This document shows, piece after piece, positions 7,529 through 16,268 of a stretch of DNA of 64,000 bases (positions are counted from its first letter, which is position 1; the number at the start of each line of letters is the position of its first letter). Under the pieces are notes generated by a model. The model was given only the letters and a program-made list of their open reading frames with translations. It had not been told where the DNA came from and searched no databases. A program made the translations under genes and the position numbers. Source of the DNA: Paenibacillus lignilyticus (GTDB lineage Bacteria > Bacillota > Bacilli > Paenibacillales > Paenibacillaceae); NCBI RefSeq assembly GCF_017942085.1, contig NZ_JAGKSP010000001.1, positions 992,001 to 1,056,000 of the forward strand, given 5' to 3'.

Positions 7529-8400
7529 AGACACCTATGGGGAACGACAAGTTGGGGAACGAACCGTCTGAAATCGGACAAAACAAAGAACCGCGGAGCA
7601 CTGTCGATCCGCAGCTCATCTATAAGGCGTTCAAACGGGCAAGAAATAAAGAGAAACTGATTGTTCATATCACTCAGGTATTGCTGCTTGCCCTCTTCCT
7701 CGGCTCCTGGGAGTATGCGGGGAGAGCGCGGTTGATCGACGTCTTCCTGTTCAGTTATCCAAGCAAGATCTTCAATCTGCTGTATACAAAAGCAATGGAT
7801 GGCTCGCTGCTGCCTCATATCGGTGTTACGGTAGCGGAAACCGCGGCAGGTTTTGCACTGGGTACGCTATGCGGGTTGCTGATTGCAACGATCATTTGGT
7901 GGAGCCCTTTTCTGGCACGCGTGCTTGATCCGTATCTTGTCGTGCTGAACTCCTTGCCTAAGGTAGCGCTCGGACCTCTGTTCATCGTCGCGTTAGGCTC
8001 CGGCATACTTTCCATTATCGCGACTATACTCTCTATTACCGTCATCATCACCACGCTCGTCATCTACAACGCCTTTCATGAGGTTGATGCCAATTATGTG
8101 AAGGTAGTAAAAGTATTCGGCGCGACAAAAACGCAATCGTACAGCAAAGTGATTTTGCCCGCTTCCTTCCCCGCTATCGTGTCGACGCTTAAGGTGAATG
8201 TCGGCTTGGCTTGGGTCGGGGTTATCGTTGGCGAATTCCTGGTAGCGAAGGAAGGGCTGGGCTACTTGATCATTTATGGCTTTCAAGTGTTTAACTTTAC
8301 GCTCGTCCTAGCGAGCCTATTCATCATTGCGGCCTTCGCAACGTTCATGTACCAGCTTGTAGCGGCAATTGAGTCTAGAATCAGTAAGAGAAGACGGTGA
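7525..8400 (+). CDS. ABC importer permease, SsuC family
   Basis: 291 residues with about six membrane helices after a hydrophilic N-terminus of about 50 residues. The coupling loop (VDANYVKVVKVFGATKTQ, about 185-202) is the EAA-like motif that contacts the ATPase. The start ATG overlaps the ATPase stop as ATGA, with GGAG 8 bp upstream; an ATG at 7537 is possible. It completes a single-permease importer, which implies a homodimeric membrane channel, as in SsuC and ThiX. The substrate is not identifiable from sequence. Confidence 0.9.
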   Translation: MKTPMGNDKLGNEPSEIGQNKEPRSTVDPQLIYKAFKRARNKEKLIVHITQVLLLALFLGSWEYAGRARLIDVFLFSYPSKIFNLLYTKAMDGSLLPHIGVTVAETAAGFALGTLCGLLIATIIWWSPFLARVLDPYLVVLNSLPKVALGPLFIVALGSGILSIIATILSITVIITTLVIYNAFHEVDANYVKVVKVFGATKTQSYSKVILPASFPAIVSTLKVNVGLAWVGVIVGEFLVAKEGLGYLIIYGFQVFNFTLVLASLFIIAAFATFMYQLVAAIESRISKRRR

Positions 8401-8420
8401 ACGGATAGGGCACTTCCGGG

Positions 8421-9389
8421 CTATCGGTCATTCGCCTGAGCGATGTGTCTGAGCTTGTCGGGGTTGACGACAATATAAAACGTTGAGATTTGGCCATCTA
8501 TAATCTCAAAGGAATGCACGTTGTTCGGCTGTCCATCCCCATCGTATCCGACAATGCCGGTTTCTCCGTTCACCTCGGATAAGACGTAGGTATAATCCTG
8601 CGGCAGCTTGGCAAGCAGCCCGAAGAAATATGCCGCGATGCGCTCGGCGCCCATAATCGGACGAATCGCCGCTTTCACCTTGCCGCCGCCATCCGAGTAG
8701 AGAACCGCATCCGCTCGCACAACGCTGAGCAATTGCCCCATATTACCGGACATGATGGCTTGCACGAACTGTTCCACGATCGTCGAAGTTCTCTCGACGA
8801 CCGGTGGCAGTGACTGCTGCTGCTCGATTGGAGACACTTGCAGGGATGACTTCAACGCATCGTCCTGCTCCGGTATACGACTGATTGCCAGCTTGGCTCT
8901 GCGGAAAATTTGGCGGCAATTCGTGCTGCTCTTGCCCACGATCTCCGCAATCTCGTCGTACTCGTACTGCAGCACCTCGCGCAGCAGAAATACGGCACGT
9001 TCCACCCAAGACAGCTGCTGCAGCAGGAGCAAGTAGGCGGTAGATATCGACTCCTTCTGCAGATAACGGTCATCGGGTTCTGCGGATGATTGCGATGCTT
9101 CTCGGACAAGCGGCTCCGGCAGCCACGACCCTACATAGATCTCCCGCTGCTTGCGAGACGAACGGAGCAGATCGATGCAGCGGTTCGTGACGATTTTGCA
9201 CAAGTAAGCCTTCATGCTGCTAACATGCTCCGGCTTCTTCGTGCTCATGTACAGAAAAGCCTCCTGCACCACATCCTCCGCATCCATCACGCTGCCCAAC
9301 ATGCGGTAAGCTAATGAAAACAGGAGAGGCCGATAAGAGAGATATTCCTCCTCCGTCGACGACGCTCCTTGGCTAGATTCCGTGTTCAT
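8421..9389 (-). CDS. sigJ: ECF41-type sigma factor with fused SnoaL-like regulatory domain
   Basis: 322 residues. Region 2 lies at about 15-85 (including AYRMLGSVMDAEDVVQEAF) and region 4 at about 115-170 (LSWVERAVFLLREV, YDEIAEIVGKSSTNCRQI). A SnoaL/NTF2-like extension runs from about 200-322. The three signatures of group ECF41 are all visible: WLPEP in the linker (89-93), DGGGK (233-237) and the C-terminal NPDKLRHI (309-316). In that group the extension replaces an anti-sigma factor and both holds the protein inactive and is needed for activity. It follows the flavoprotein gene by 18 bp, with a strong GGAGGTGG site, in the ECF41 pattern of linkage to an oxidoreductase. The symbol is by analogy with actinobacterial SigJ. 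Confidence 0.9.
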   Translation of the reverse strand: MNTESSQGASSTEEEYLSYRPLLFSLAYRMLGSVMDAEDVVQEAFLYMSTKKPEHVSSMKAYLCKIVTNRCIDLLRSSRKQREIYVGSWLPEPLVREASQSSAEPDDRYLQKESISTAYLLLLQQLSWVERAVFLLREVLQYEYDEIAEIVGKSSTNCRQIFRRAKLAISRIPEQDDALKSSLQVSPIEQQQSLPPVVERTSTIVEQFVQAIMSGNMGQLLSVVRADAVLYSDGGGKVKAAIRPIMGAERIAAYFFGLLAKLPQDYTYVLSEVNGETGIVGYDGDGQPNNVHSFEIIDGQISTFYIVVNPDKLRHIAQANDR

Positions 9390-9407
9390 GTCCCCACCTC
9401 CAAGTTG

Positions 9408-10700
9408 TTACCTTGCAGCAGCCAAGCTCGGTGAATGCTTCGCGATAGCTTCCGCTGCCCTGACGGCGCTTGCGACCGATGCGTCAGCAAGCAATTCGCC
9501 ATGGCCGGCCCAGTCTCCTGCCACATATAAGCCTTGAATTCCGGGAACGTTCGGCCCGATGTTCTTGGACTTCTGCCCGGTATGCGGATAACCTTGCGTT
9601 ACCGTAATATTAGGCAGAAACTGCTTTGCGAGCACTTCGTTCTCCCAGCCCGGCTGCAGCCAGTTCATGGTTTGCAGCAGCTGCTGCTCATCCGCCTTCG
9701 GATCGCTCTCACCGGGACCGTTATATTTAATCAAATGGACCACAACCGCACCGTTATCGCTCATCGTGGCATGCGCCGAATGATTGGAGAAGAAGATCGG
9801 CTGATCGAGGCCAAGCGCAAATTCATGCTCTTTGACCGGCAGCTTCTTCAGTCCAATGTCCAAGCAGGCAGCCATAGAAGCTACAGCTTCTGTCTTCCAC
9901 TGTTTTAATACCGTCGCTTCGGCACCGGGTACAAGCTTATACGTTTCCGATGGGGAAGCTGTACTGATCACATTCGTAACGGAAATCGATGTGCCATCCC
10001 CAAGTTCGAGCCCTGTAACCTTGTTTCCCTTATGAGTGATTTCCTTTACCGACTTGCCCGATTCGATGTGCACACCGATCTGCTGCGCTTTGGATCGCAG
10101 TTGATCCACGATCGTCTGCCAGCCTTTATGCAAGTAGATTACACCCTTGAGCGAGCGCTGAATTTGACCCAGTGCCGGTCCGGCAAGCTGGTGATCCGGA
10201 TCAAAAGCATACGTCGCTGTCCTGCACAGCGCATAGAAAACATGCCTGACCATCGGATCTTGCACCTCGCGCTCCGCCCATTCCCGGATGCTCGATGCAG
10301 GAATGGTATCGGCGTTTAACCGCGATAATTTGACCATCAGACGCATCAGCTGCATCTTGCTCGACCAGGTGAGCAGCTTCGTCTTCAGCATGCCGATCGG
10401 ATCAGCTCCCATGGGGACGAGCTGTTTGTTCCAGATCACATTCATTTGGGTGGACGGCTTGCCGCCTTCGACTCGAATCCCAAGCTCCTGCAGAACACTA
10501 TTCGCACGGCCTGCCTTATATAGCGCATGTCCGCCTAAATTGAGATAGACGCCGTTGTTGTGGTTCGTCATCGCTCGGCCTCCGAGTCGGCTCGACTTCT
10601 CCAGCAGTACGACAGAGCGGCCGCTCTGCGCCACCTTTATCGCTGCAATTAAACCGGCCAAGCCCCCGCCAATCACGGCTGTATCATAGTTTGTTTTCAT
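9408..10700 (-). CDS. FAD-dependent oxidoreductase, phytoene-desaturase/amine-oxidase-like
   Basis: 430 residues. The N-terminal Rossmann motif GGGLAGLIAA (about 8-17) ends in an acidic-aligned VVLLEKSSRLGGRA, the DxxR-type FAD site of phytoene desaturases and flavin amine oxidases. The C-terminal FAD motif is seen in GLYVAGDWAG (about 400-409). No carotenoid genes are near, so the substrate is unknown. The ATG at 10700 is preferred to an upstream GTG because GAGGGTG lies 6 bp before it. It is first in a two-gene operon with the ECF41 sigma factor. The promoter at 10736-10762 fits that sigma factor's known target motif, so this gene is probably its main target. Confidence 0.88.
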   Translation of the reverse strand: MKTNYDTAVIGGGLAGLIAAIKVAQSGRSVVLLEKSSRLGGRAMTNHNNGVYLNLGGHALYKAGRANSVLQELGIRVEGGKPSTQMNVIWNKQLVPMGADPIGMLKTKLLTWSSKMQLMRLMVKLSRLNADTIPASSIREWAEREVQDPMVRHVFYALCRTATYAFDPDHQLAGPALGQIQRSLKGVIYLHKGWQTIVDQLRSKAQQIGVHIESGKSVKEITHKGNKVTGLELGDGTSISVTNVISTASPSETYKLVPGAEATVLKQWKTEAVASMAACLDIGLKKLPVKEHEFALGLDQPIFFSNHSAHATMSDNGAVVVHLIKYNGPGESDPKADEQQLLQTMNWLQPGWENEVLAKQFLPNITVTQGYPHTGQKSKNIGPNVPGIQGLYVAGDWAGHGELLADASVASAVRAAEAIAKHSPSLAAAR

Positions 10701-10735
10701 TAGCGTCACCCTCCCTGTTTGCTTTCATAAGTTAA

Positions 10736-10762
10736 GGCGGGCCAGGAGGATGATTTGTGACA
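10736..10762 (-). promoter_or_regulatory. Probable ECF41-dependent autoregulatory promoter
   Basis: On the minus strand TGTCACA (10762-10756), then 16 bp, then CGCC (10739-10736), 36 bp before the flavoprotein start. The motif reported for ECF41 promoters, as I recall it, is TGTCACA with about 16 bp to CGTC; only one base of the -10 element differs. The sigma factor is encoded in the same operon. Confidence 0.6.
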
Positions 10763-10806
10763 GATGTGGTGAAAAAAGTTTTTTCGCCGCTTTCCCGCAC
10801 TTGTAC

Positions 10807-11027
10807 GGTACCTGTTACCTCTCTTTCTCTCGTTTGGCTACTTTGCCGATGATGTGTTACTCCCAGAGCCGCTCTTTCACCGGATTCGGCTTTTTCCCGC
10901 CAATGTGTTGCTCAGAGAGCCACTCTTTCTCTCCATTGGCTACTTTTCCCACCAATGTGTTGCTCCCAGAGCCACTCTTTCTCTCCTTTGGCTACTATTC
11001 CGACAGAGCGTTGCTCCTCAGCAACGC
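10807..11027. repeat. Hairpin array A: five hairpins at 51-bp pitch
   Basis: Hairpin centres fall at about 10813, 10864, 10915, 10967 and 11017. Stems are GGTA/TACC, GTTACTC/GAGCCGC, GTTGCTC/GAGCCAC twice, and a perfect GCGTTGCT/AGCAACGC with loop CCTC. Between stems is a pyrimidine-rich linker such as CTCTTTCTCTCCTTTGGCTA. Neighbouring units are about 70-85 percent alike. The array fills the gap between the NagZ terminator (11030) and the ECF41 promoter (10762). It shares pitch, linker style and the TTGCTCCCAGAGC core with array B. Confidence 0.75.
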
Positions 11028-11029
11028 AC

Positions 11030-11069
11030 AAAAAAAGAGCTGCACAAGCCCATGGCCCGTGCAACTCTA
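11030..11069 (-). terminator. Rho-independent terminator of the nagZ operon
   Basis: A long stem, about 14 bp with one G-T pair (AGAGTTGCACGGGCC with GGCTTGTGCAGCTCT on the minus strand), is followed by seven T. It begins 6 bp after the nagZ stop and ends the transcript that may start at the sugar-binding protein. Confidence 0.85.
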
Positions 11070-11075
11070 TCATCT

Positions 11076-12689
11076 CTACTCGCCCCAGCGCCAGCCGAAC
11101 GGGTACTCCGCCGACAGGTTCAGCGGCAGACGGCCTGTTGGCGTGAACTCGCCAAGCAGCGCACCCGCGGCGGATTCCAGCGCGAGTGGACGGCATTCGT
11201 ATACGGCGAGGAACGCCGATACGTCCGGGTACACGAGCAGATCGAGCGGGTTGCGGACAGATACCGCAACCGTGCGATCTCCCGCTTCCGCGAGCAGCCG
11301 CGCCGCGAGTTCGCGTTCATTCGCGTGCTTCGCCGCGTCGTAGCTCACGAACACGATCTGCTCGAACGCCGCAAGATCATGCAGCGCATCGGCATCGCCT
11401 ACGCGCCGCTCCGTAACATGCGGCATGCGCGCCGCGAGTCGGCCCCCGAGTGTACCGTCGTCGGTGAGCAGCTCATCCGCTTCCGACACGGTCACGATCT
11501 CGGGCCAGAGCACGAGCGTCTTCGCTTCGCGCCTAAGCGGCAGCAAGCCGCGCTCGTTCTTCACAAGCGTCGCCGAAGCCTCGCTCCAGTGGCGGGCAGC
11601 CGCCTGTTGGTCCGGCGTATCCAGCGTCGGCTCGACCTCCGCCCATGGCGCAAGCGCCTCGCCAACGGCGCGCTTCTCCTTCAAGCGCATGATGCGCGCC
11701 AGCGAAGCATCGATGCGCGCTTCGGTCAGCTCGCCGCTCTCCACCGCGGCAACTACCGCTTCAATGGCCGCACGCTGCTTCGAAGCCGTGTGGCAAATCA
11801 ACACCATATCCGCGCCTGCCTGCAGCGCCATAACCGCGCCGCGCGCCGGGCCATAGAACTTGTCGATGGCATTCATCTCCAAGCAGTCCGTCACGATGAC
11901 GCCTTCATACCCCAGCTCGCCGCGCAGCAACCCCGTCAATACGGGCTGCGACAATGTCGAAGGCACGCCGGACGGGTCAAGTGCAGGCAAACACACATGT
12001 GCCGTCATAATCATGTCCGTCACGCCGGCAGCCATCTTGAACGGCACCAGCTCAATCGCATCCAGCCGCTCGCGATCATGCGTCAATACAGGCAAATCCC
12101 GGTGCGAATCGACGCTTGTATCGCCATGTCCCGGAAAATGCTTCACTGTCGCCGACACGCGCGAGCGCTGATAGCCGCGCACGGCCGCCAAACCAAGCTC
12201 ACCGACAACCTCCGGCCGGTCGCTGTACGAGCGAACGTTAATAACCGGATTGTCCGGGTTATTGTTCACGTCGATGCAAGGCGCATAGTTCAAATTAATG
12301 CCGAGCGCGCGAAGCTGCTCGCCGCACATCGCCGCCGATTCGAACACGCCGCCGGCAGATCCTGCCGCGCCAAGGGCCATGTTCCCCGGCATCAGCGTAA
12401 CGCCTTTCACAAGGCGCGACACCATGCCGCCTTCCTGATCCACCGCAATAAACATCGGCGATCTCCCCGAACGTTTTGCCGAAGCCATTAAACCTGCGGA
12501 CAGCGCATGCACCTGTTTCGCATCCACGATATTCCGTGTGAAATAGATGATGCCGCCGACACCGTAGTCTTCAATTAGCGCTTCAATCTCCGCAGACGGT
12601 TCATGTCCATGGAACCCAAACACAAAGAGCTGCCCGATTTTCTCCCGCAAACTAAATTGTCTCCAACCTGCTTGTACTTGCTCTCCCAT
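11076..12689 (-). CDS. nagZ: Beta-N-acetylhexosaminidase, glycoside hydrolase family 3 (NagZ type)
   Basis: 537 residues, the two-domain Gram-positive form. A TIM-barrel domain (about 10-340) carries KHFPGHGD (183-190) and DSH (194-196), the His-Asp acid/base loop specific to NagZ-type enzymes, and the nucleophile Asp in VIVTDCLEM (D268). An alpha/beta C-terminal domain completes it. The enzyme removes non-reducing GlcNAc from muropeptide or chitin-derived sugars. No signal peptide is seen, so it should act in the cytoplasm on imported material. It follows the YesN gene by 21 bp and lies downstream of a sugar importer, suggesting that the importer takes up GlcNAc-containing oligosaccharides (inference). 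Confidence 0.92.
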   Translation of the reverse strand: MGEQVQAGWRQFSLREKIGQLFVFGFHGHEPSAEIEALIEDYGVGGIIYFTRNIVDAKQVHALSAGLMASAKRSGRSPMFIAVDQEGGMVSRLVKGVTLMPGNMALGAAGSAGGVFESAAMCGEQLRALGINLNYAPCIDVNNNPDNPVINVRSYSDRPEVVGELGLAAVRGYQRSRVSATVKHFPGHGDTSVDSHRDLPVLTHDRERLDAIELVPFKMAAGVTDMIMTAHVCLPALDPSGVPSTLSQPVLTGLLRGELGYEGVIVTDCLEMNAIDKFYGPARGAVMALQAGADMVLICHTASKQRAAIEAVVAAVESGELTEARIDASLARIMRLKEKRAVGEALAPWAEVEPTLDTPDQQAAARHWSEASATLVKNERGLLPLRREAKTLVLWPEIVTVSEADELLTDDGTLGGRLAARMPHVTERRVGDADALHDLAAFEQIVFVSYDAAKHANERELAARLLAEAGDRTVAVSVRNPLDLLVYPDVSAFLAVYECRPLALESAAGALLGEFTPTGRLPLNLSAEYPFGWRWGE

Positions 12690-12710
12690 GACTCGAACGC
12701 ACCTCTCCCG

Positions 12711-14381
12711 TTAATGCTCATCCTCTGATTCCTCGGGGACGGTTAACAGCGATCCGCCCCCCTGAACTGCCATTCGGTAGTCCGTCGGATTCTGCCCCGC
12801 ATACTTCATAAACACTTTTGTAAAATACCGCCGCTCCGCATACCCGACTTCCTTGGCAATCAGCGCGACGCTCTTCGACGTTTCAAGCAGCAGCGCTTTG
12901 GCTTTTTCCATCCGCTGACGCGTAATATATTCGATGAACGTTTCGCCATACGTTTGCTTAAACAGCAGGCTGAAATGCGAGGTCGACAGTCCGACATACG
13001 TAGCTGCCTCCTCCACGCTGAGATCACGGAACAGATGACGGTCCATGAACTGCTTCGCATCGGTCAACTGCCGCTCGGAATGCTTGCGTTTGTCCGTCGA
13101 ACGCGCGACGCCTTCGCTGGAAGCTTGCCGAATCGCGGCAAACAAATCCTTCACGCCAAAATGCAAATCCATCTTGCGCCACATCGCTTCTTCCTGCTCG
13201 CGCTGCAGCAAATCCGCTTCCTTCAGCTCCCGCATCAGATGCAGCGCCAGAAAATGCAGCATCGGCTTCAGCCGGCCTTCCGCGCTGCCGCCCGCCTTAT
13301 GCAGCTGCTCCGCCAGTCGCCTTTGTTCCGCATCCACGCCGGCCGCATCGCCGCGCTTCATGGCTCCGATCAGCCGCTCCGCAATATCCCACAGCGTCCG
13401 CCCGGGATCAAATCCGCCCGCAAACTCGCTGCCGTATACCGCGATGGGCACCGATTCCGTAGACAGCTGCATGCCGCGCTGCACGGTTTTGTATGCGGAG
13501 GATAGCTTGTTCATCGCTGTCATTTTATCATATATGCCCGCATGCAGCTGCAATTTGGCATTCTTGCGAACGGAGGCCAGCAGCATTTCCGCCCATTGAT
13601 TCACCTGCAGCTCGCGCGCCTCCGGCGAACCGTCTCCGCTATCCGCGGCCTTCTGGCCGCGAATCAAGACGCACCACTCGCCGTCGCGCATTTGGATGAC
13701 CGCATGATGCAGTCCGGCCAGCCGCAGCGTCTCGCGCAGCACGTTGCACACGGCGAAGTTCCAGATCTTCCGCTCTTTGTCCGGCCATTCGCGCCAGTCC
13801 CGCGCATCGGCAGAACCGGCATCGATATCCAGCACGAGCAGCGTATATTGGGGCTCCCCGAGCAGCTGCTCCTGTCCGGCCATCAGCCAATTGTCCGGCG
13901 TGATATCCGTATAATCCATCAGCACGTCATACAGGATCTTCTCGTTCGCCAAATCAATCATCCGATCCAGCTTGCGCTGCTCTTCCTTGATCTGCTGCCG
14001 TTTATTGCGCTGCTCCGACATGACCCTTGCAATGACCCCTGTCAGCTCGTCATAAGGAATCGGTTTAAGGATATAATCCTTCACCCCATACTGAATCGCA
14101 GACCTCGTATACGAGAAGTCCTGGTAGCCCGACAGCATAATAACGTCGCAAGCCATTCCCCGCTCCCGGATTTGACGGACCAGCTCGAGTCCATCCATGA
14201 CCGGCATCCGGATGTCGCATAGAATCAAATCCGCCGGCTCCGCCCGCAGAAGTTCCAATGCTTCTACACCGTTCTTCGCGGTGCCCGTAACTTCAAGTCC
14301 AAGCATACTCCAAGGGATAACCTTCTCTAGGTTGCGAGTAATATGTTGTTCGTCATCGACAAGCAGCACTCTTCCGTTCAT
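12711..14381 (-). CDS. YesN-type response regulator with AraC DNA-binding domain
   Basis: 556 residues. The receiver domain (1-120) has LLVDDE, the phosphoacceptor Asp in LILCDIRMP (D56) and the conserved Lys in YILKP. A central linker domain of about 300 residues follows, then two AraC-type helix-turn-helices at about 440-540 (LSVEEAATYVGLSTSHFSLLFK and SVALIAKEVGYAERRYFTKVF). It overlaps the YesM kinase gene by ATGA. This pair normally senses an extracellular sugar signal and activates the neighbouring importer operon, here at 16269-19501. Confidence 0.92.
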   Translation of the reverse strand: MNGRVLLVDDEQHITRNLEKVIPWSMLGLEVTGTAKNGVEALELLRAEPADLILCDIRMPVMDGLELVRQIRERGMACDVIMLSGYQDFSYTRSAIQYGVKDYILKPIPYDELTGVIARVMSEQRNKRQQIKEEQRKLDRMIDLANEKILYDVLMDYTDITPDNWLMAGQEQLLGEPQYTLLVLDIDAGSADARDWREWPDKERKIWNFAVCNVLRETLRLAGLHHAVIQMRDGEWCVLIRGQKAADSGDGSPEARELQVNQWAEMLLASVRKNAKLQLHAGIYDKMTAMNKLSSAYKTVQRGMQLSTESVPIAVYGSEFAGGFDPGRTLWDIAERLIGAMKRGDAAGVDAEQRRLAEQLHKAGGSAEGRLKPMLHFLALHLMRELKEADLLQREQEEAMWRKMDLHFGVKDLFAAIRQASSEGVARSTDKRKHSERQLTDAKQFMDRHLFRDLSVEEAATYVGLSTSHFSLLFKQTYGETFIEYITRQRMEKAKALLLETSKSVALIAKEVGYAERRYFTKVFMKYAGQNPTDYRMAVQGGGSLLTVPEESEDEH

Positions 14382-16192
14382 ACCCGTTCACCTCGGTTCC
14401 GTGGAATCTTAATTCGGATAATGGTGCCGTAACCCTCCTGGCTGCATAGGAGCAATCCATAAGGCGATCCATAATGAATACGCAGCCGATCTGCGACGCT
14501 GCGCAGCCCAAGTCCGCGTCTCTCCCCTTGCTCAGCCACGTTCAGGTCGAGATCCCGCTCTTGCTCGCGGCTCAGTCCGTTAATGCGTTTCAAGGCCGCT
14601 TCGTTCATGCCGATTCCATTATCGGTAACGGTCAAGATGACCAAGCCTTCTTCCAGATGAACCGATACGGTAATCATGCCGACATGTCCAAGTCCTTCGA
14701 ATCCGTGTTGAATGCTGTTCTCGACAAGCGGCTGAAGGGTCAGCTTCAGAATCGTATAATCGAGCGTCTCCTCCGAGATCAACAGCTCGTAGGTGAACAC
14801 GTCCTCGAAGCGGTATTTCTGAATTTCCAGGTAGCTGCGTACATGCTCAATCTCCTGCTGCACCGTAATAATCTCCGAGTGATGCATGCTCGTTCGCAGG
14901 AGAATGCTCAGTCTGCGTACCATCTGCATGATTTTGCCGCCTTCGTTCTGGGCTGCCAGTGCATTGATCGACTCCAGCGTATTAAACAGAAAATGCGGCT
15001 TGATCTGCGCTTGCATCAGCATCATCTCGGCGCGCTGCTTCCGTTCCTGCTCGGTGCGCACCTCGTTCAGCAGACGTCCGATTGTCTCCACCATGCTGTT
15101 AAAGCTGCGCGCCAGAAGTACGGTTTCATCCTTGCCTTTCGCCGGAACGCGGGTGTCCATCATGCCTTGCTCCACGAGGCGCATTTTGCGAACTACCCGG
15201 ATAATGGCTTTGGCTACCCGGCTGACGAAGAAGATATTAAAGAGAATCGCGAAAATCAAACAAAGCAGCGTAATCCCGCCAATCCACTGCACGAAACGAA
15301 TATTCTCGCTCGTTAAAGACTCCCATGATTTTACGGAAATAAGGATCCACCCGCTGCGGTCGAGGTTATACGCCGATACGAGAGAATCCTCATGATTGAA
15401 CATGGTGCGGGAGCTTACGTAGCGCTGCGTGTGCTGCAATTGAAGCTGCGTTTGATTTTGAGCGTATTTTCCCTCTAATTGGTGCTTGCTATCCAGCATG
15501 ACCAGACCGCCGTCGTTGATGATCAAATAACGCGTCTGCGTCTCTTGTTCGCCTGTCAGCGTAAAATCACGCAGCATATTGTCCACGTCGTCGGTCTTTA
15601 CCTGCGTCACCATAATGCCGGATTCGTTGAACGATTCCATATCGCGCACAATGCGCAGCTGCGTAAATAAAGCCGCGCCGGTACCGGTTAAGCCGGGCTG
15701 CTCAAAGGGACCGATCCACATCGGCCGACCTCCGTACTGCTTGATCTGCGGATAGATCGAGTGGTTCTTCAGCATATCGTACGTAATGTTCTTAAACGTG
15801 GTCGGATCATTACGATAAGAACGGAACATCGTCCCGTCCTCTCCGTAAAGCATCACCATGCTGAGCGCCGGATTTTGCCATAACAGCTTCCCGAGCGACT
15901 TCTCATACTGGCTGATTGCGATCAGCCTGCTTGCATCATTAACCGAATTGCGGGAGCTGCGCAGCGCATCTTGAACGGTTGCGTTCGTGACGCTCGTATC
16001 GGAGAGTTGATCGAGCTCTCGGAAGAAATAGCGGATATTGCCGCCCACCGCCTTGAGCGTAATTTCGGTTTGCTCGCTATACTTCTTCTCCAGCAGCTGC
16101 TCCGAATTAAGAAAGGATACGATGCCTAGAAAAATAAGCGGAGCAACGATCAAACCTATAAATGCCAGCAGCAGCTTCGGACGCAAATTCAT
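14378..16192 (-). CDS. YesM-type sensor histidine kinase
   Basis: 604 residues. Two membrane helices (about 7-28 and 290-312) flank an extracellular dCache-like sensor region. A HAMP domain follows, then the His_kinase family motif QIKPHFLFNTLE with the phosphorylated His, and a HATPase domain (LVENSIQHGFE as N-box; VTDNGIGM and GLGLRSVADRL as G-boxes). It phosphorylates the YesN regulator encoded immediately after it with ATGA overlap. It sits 76 bp after the second permease gene with its own AAGGAG site, so it may be co-transcribed with the importer. Confidence 0.92.
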   Translation of the reverse strand: MNLRPKLLLAFIGLIVAPLIFLGIVSFLNSEQLLEKKYSEQTEITLKAVGGNIRYFFRELDQLSDTSVTNATVQDALRSSRNSVNDASRLIAISQYEKSLGKLLWQNPALSMVMLYGEDGTMFRSYRNDPTTFKNITYDMLKNHSIYPQIKQYGGRPMWIGPFEQPGLTGTGAALFTQLRIVRDMESFNESGIMVTQVKTDDVDNMLRDFTLTGEQETQTRYLIINDGGLVMLDSKHQLEGKYAQNQTQLQLQHTQRYVSSRTMFNHEDSLVSAYNLDRSGWILISVKSWESLTSENIRFVQWIGGITLLCLIFAILFNIFFVSRVAKAIIRVVRKMRLVEQGMMDTRVPAKGKDETVLLARSFNSMVETIGRLLNEVRTEQERKQRAEMMLMQAQIKPHFLFNTLESINALAAQNEGGKIMQMVRRLSILLRTSMHHSEIITVQQEIEHVRSYLEIQKYRFEDVFTYELLISEETLDYTILKLTLQPLVENSIQHGFEGLGHVGMITVSVHLEEGLVILTVTDNGIGMNEAALKRINGLSREQERDLDLNVAEQGERRGLGLRSVADRLRIHYGSPYGLLLCSQEGYGTIIRIKIPRNRGERV

Positions 16193-16268
16193 AGGACGGC
16201 TCCTTTATCATTACAGCTATTGCCACATGCGAGCGAAATCGCGCCGGTCTGTGTGCGAAGTCTAACGT

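Noticed and set aside
10854..12491. A 545-codon frame on the plus strand opposite nagZ
   Set aside because: It is Arg/His/Ala-rich with no family pattern and is the third-position GC shadow of the clearly recognisable nagZ gene.
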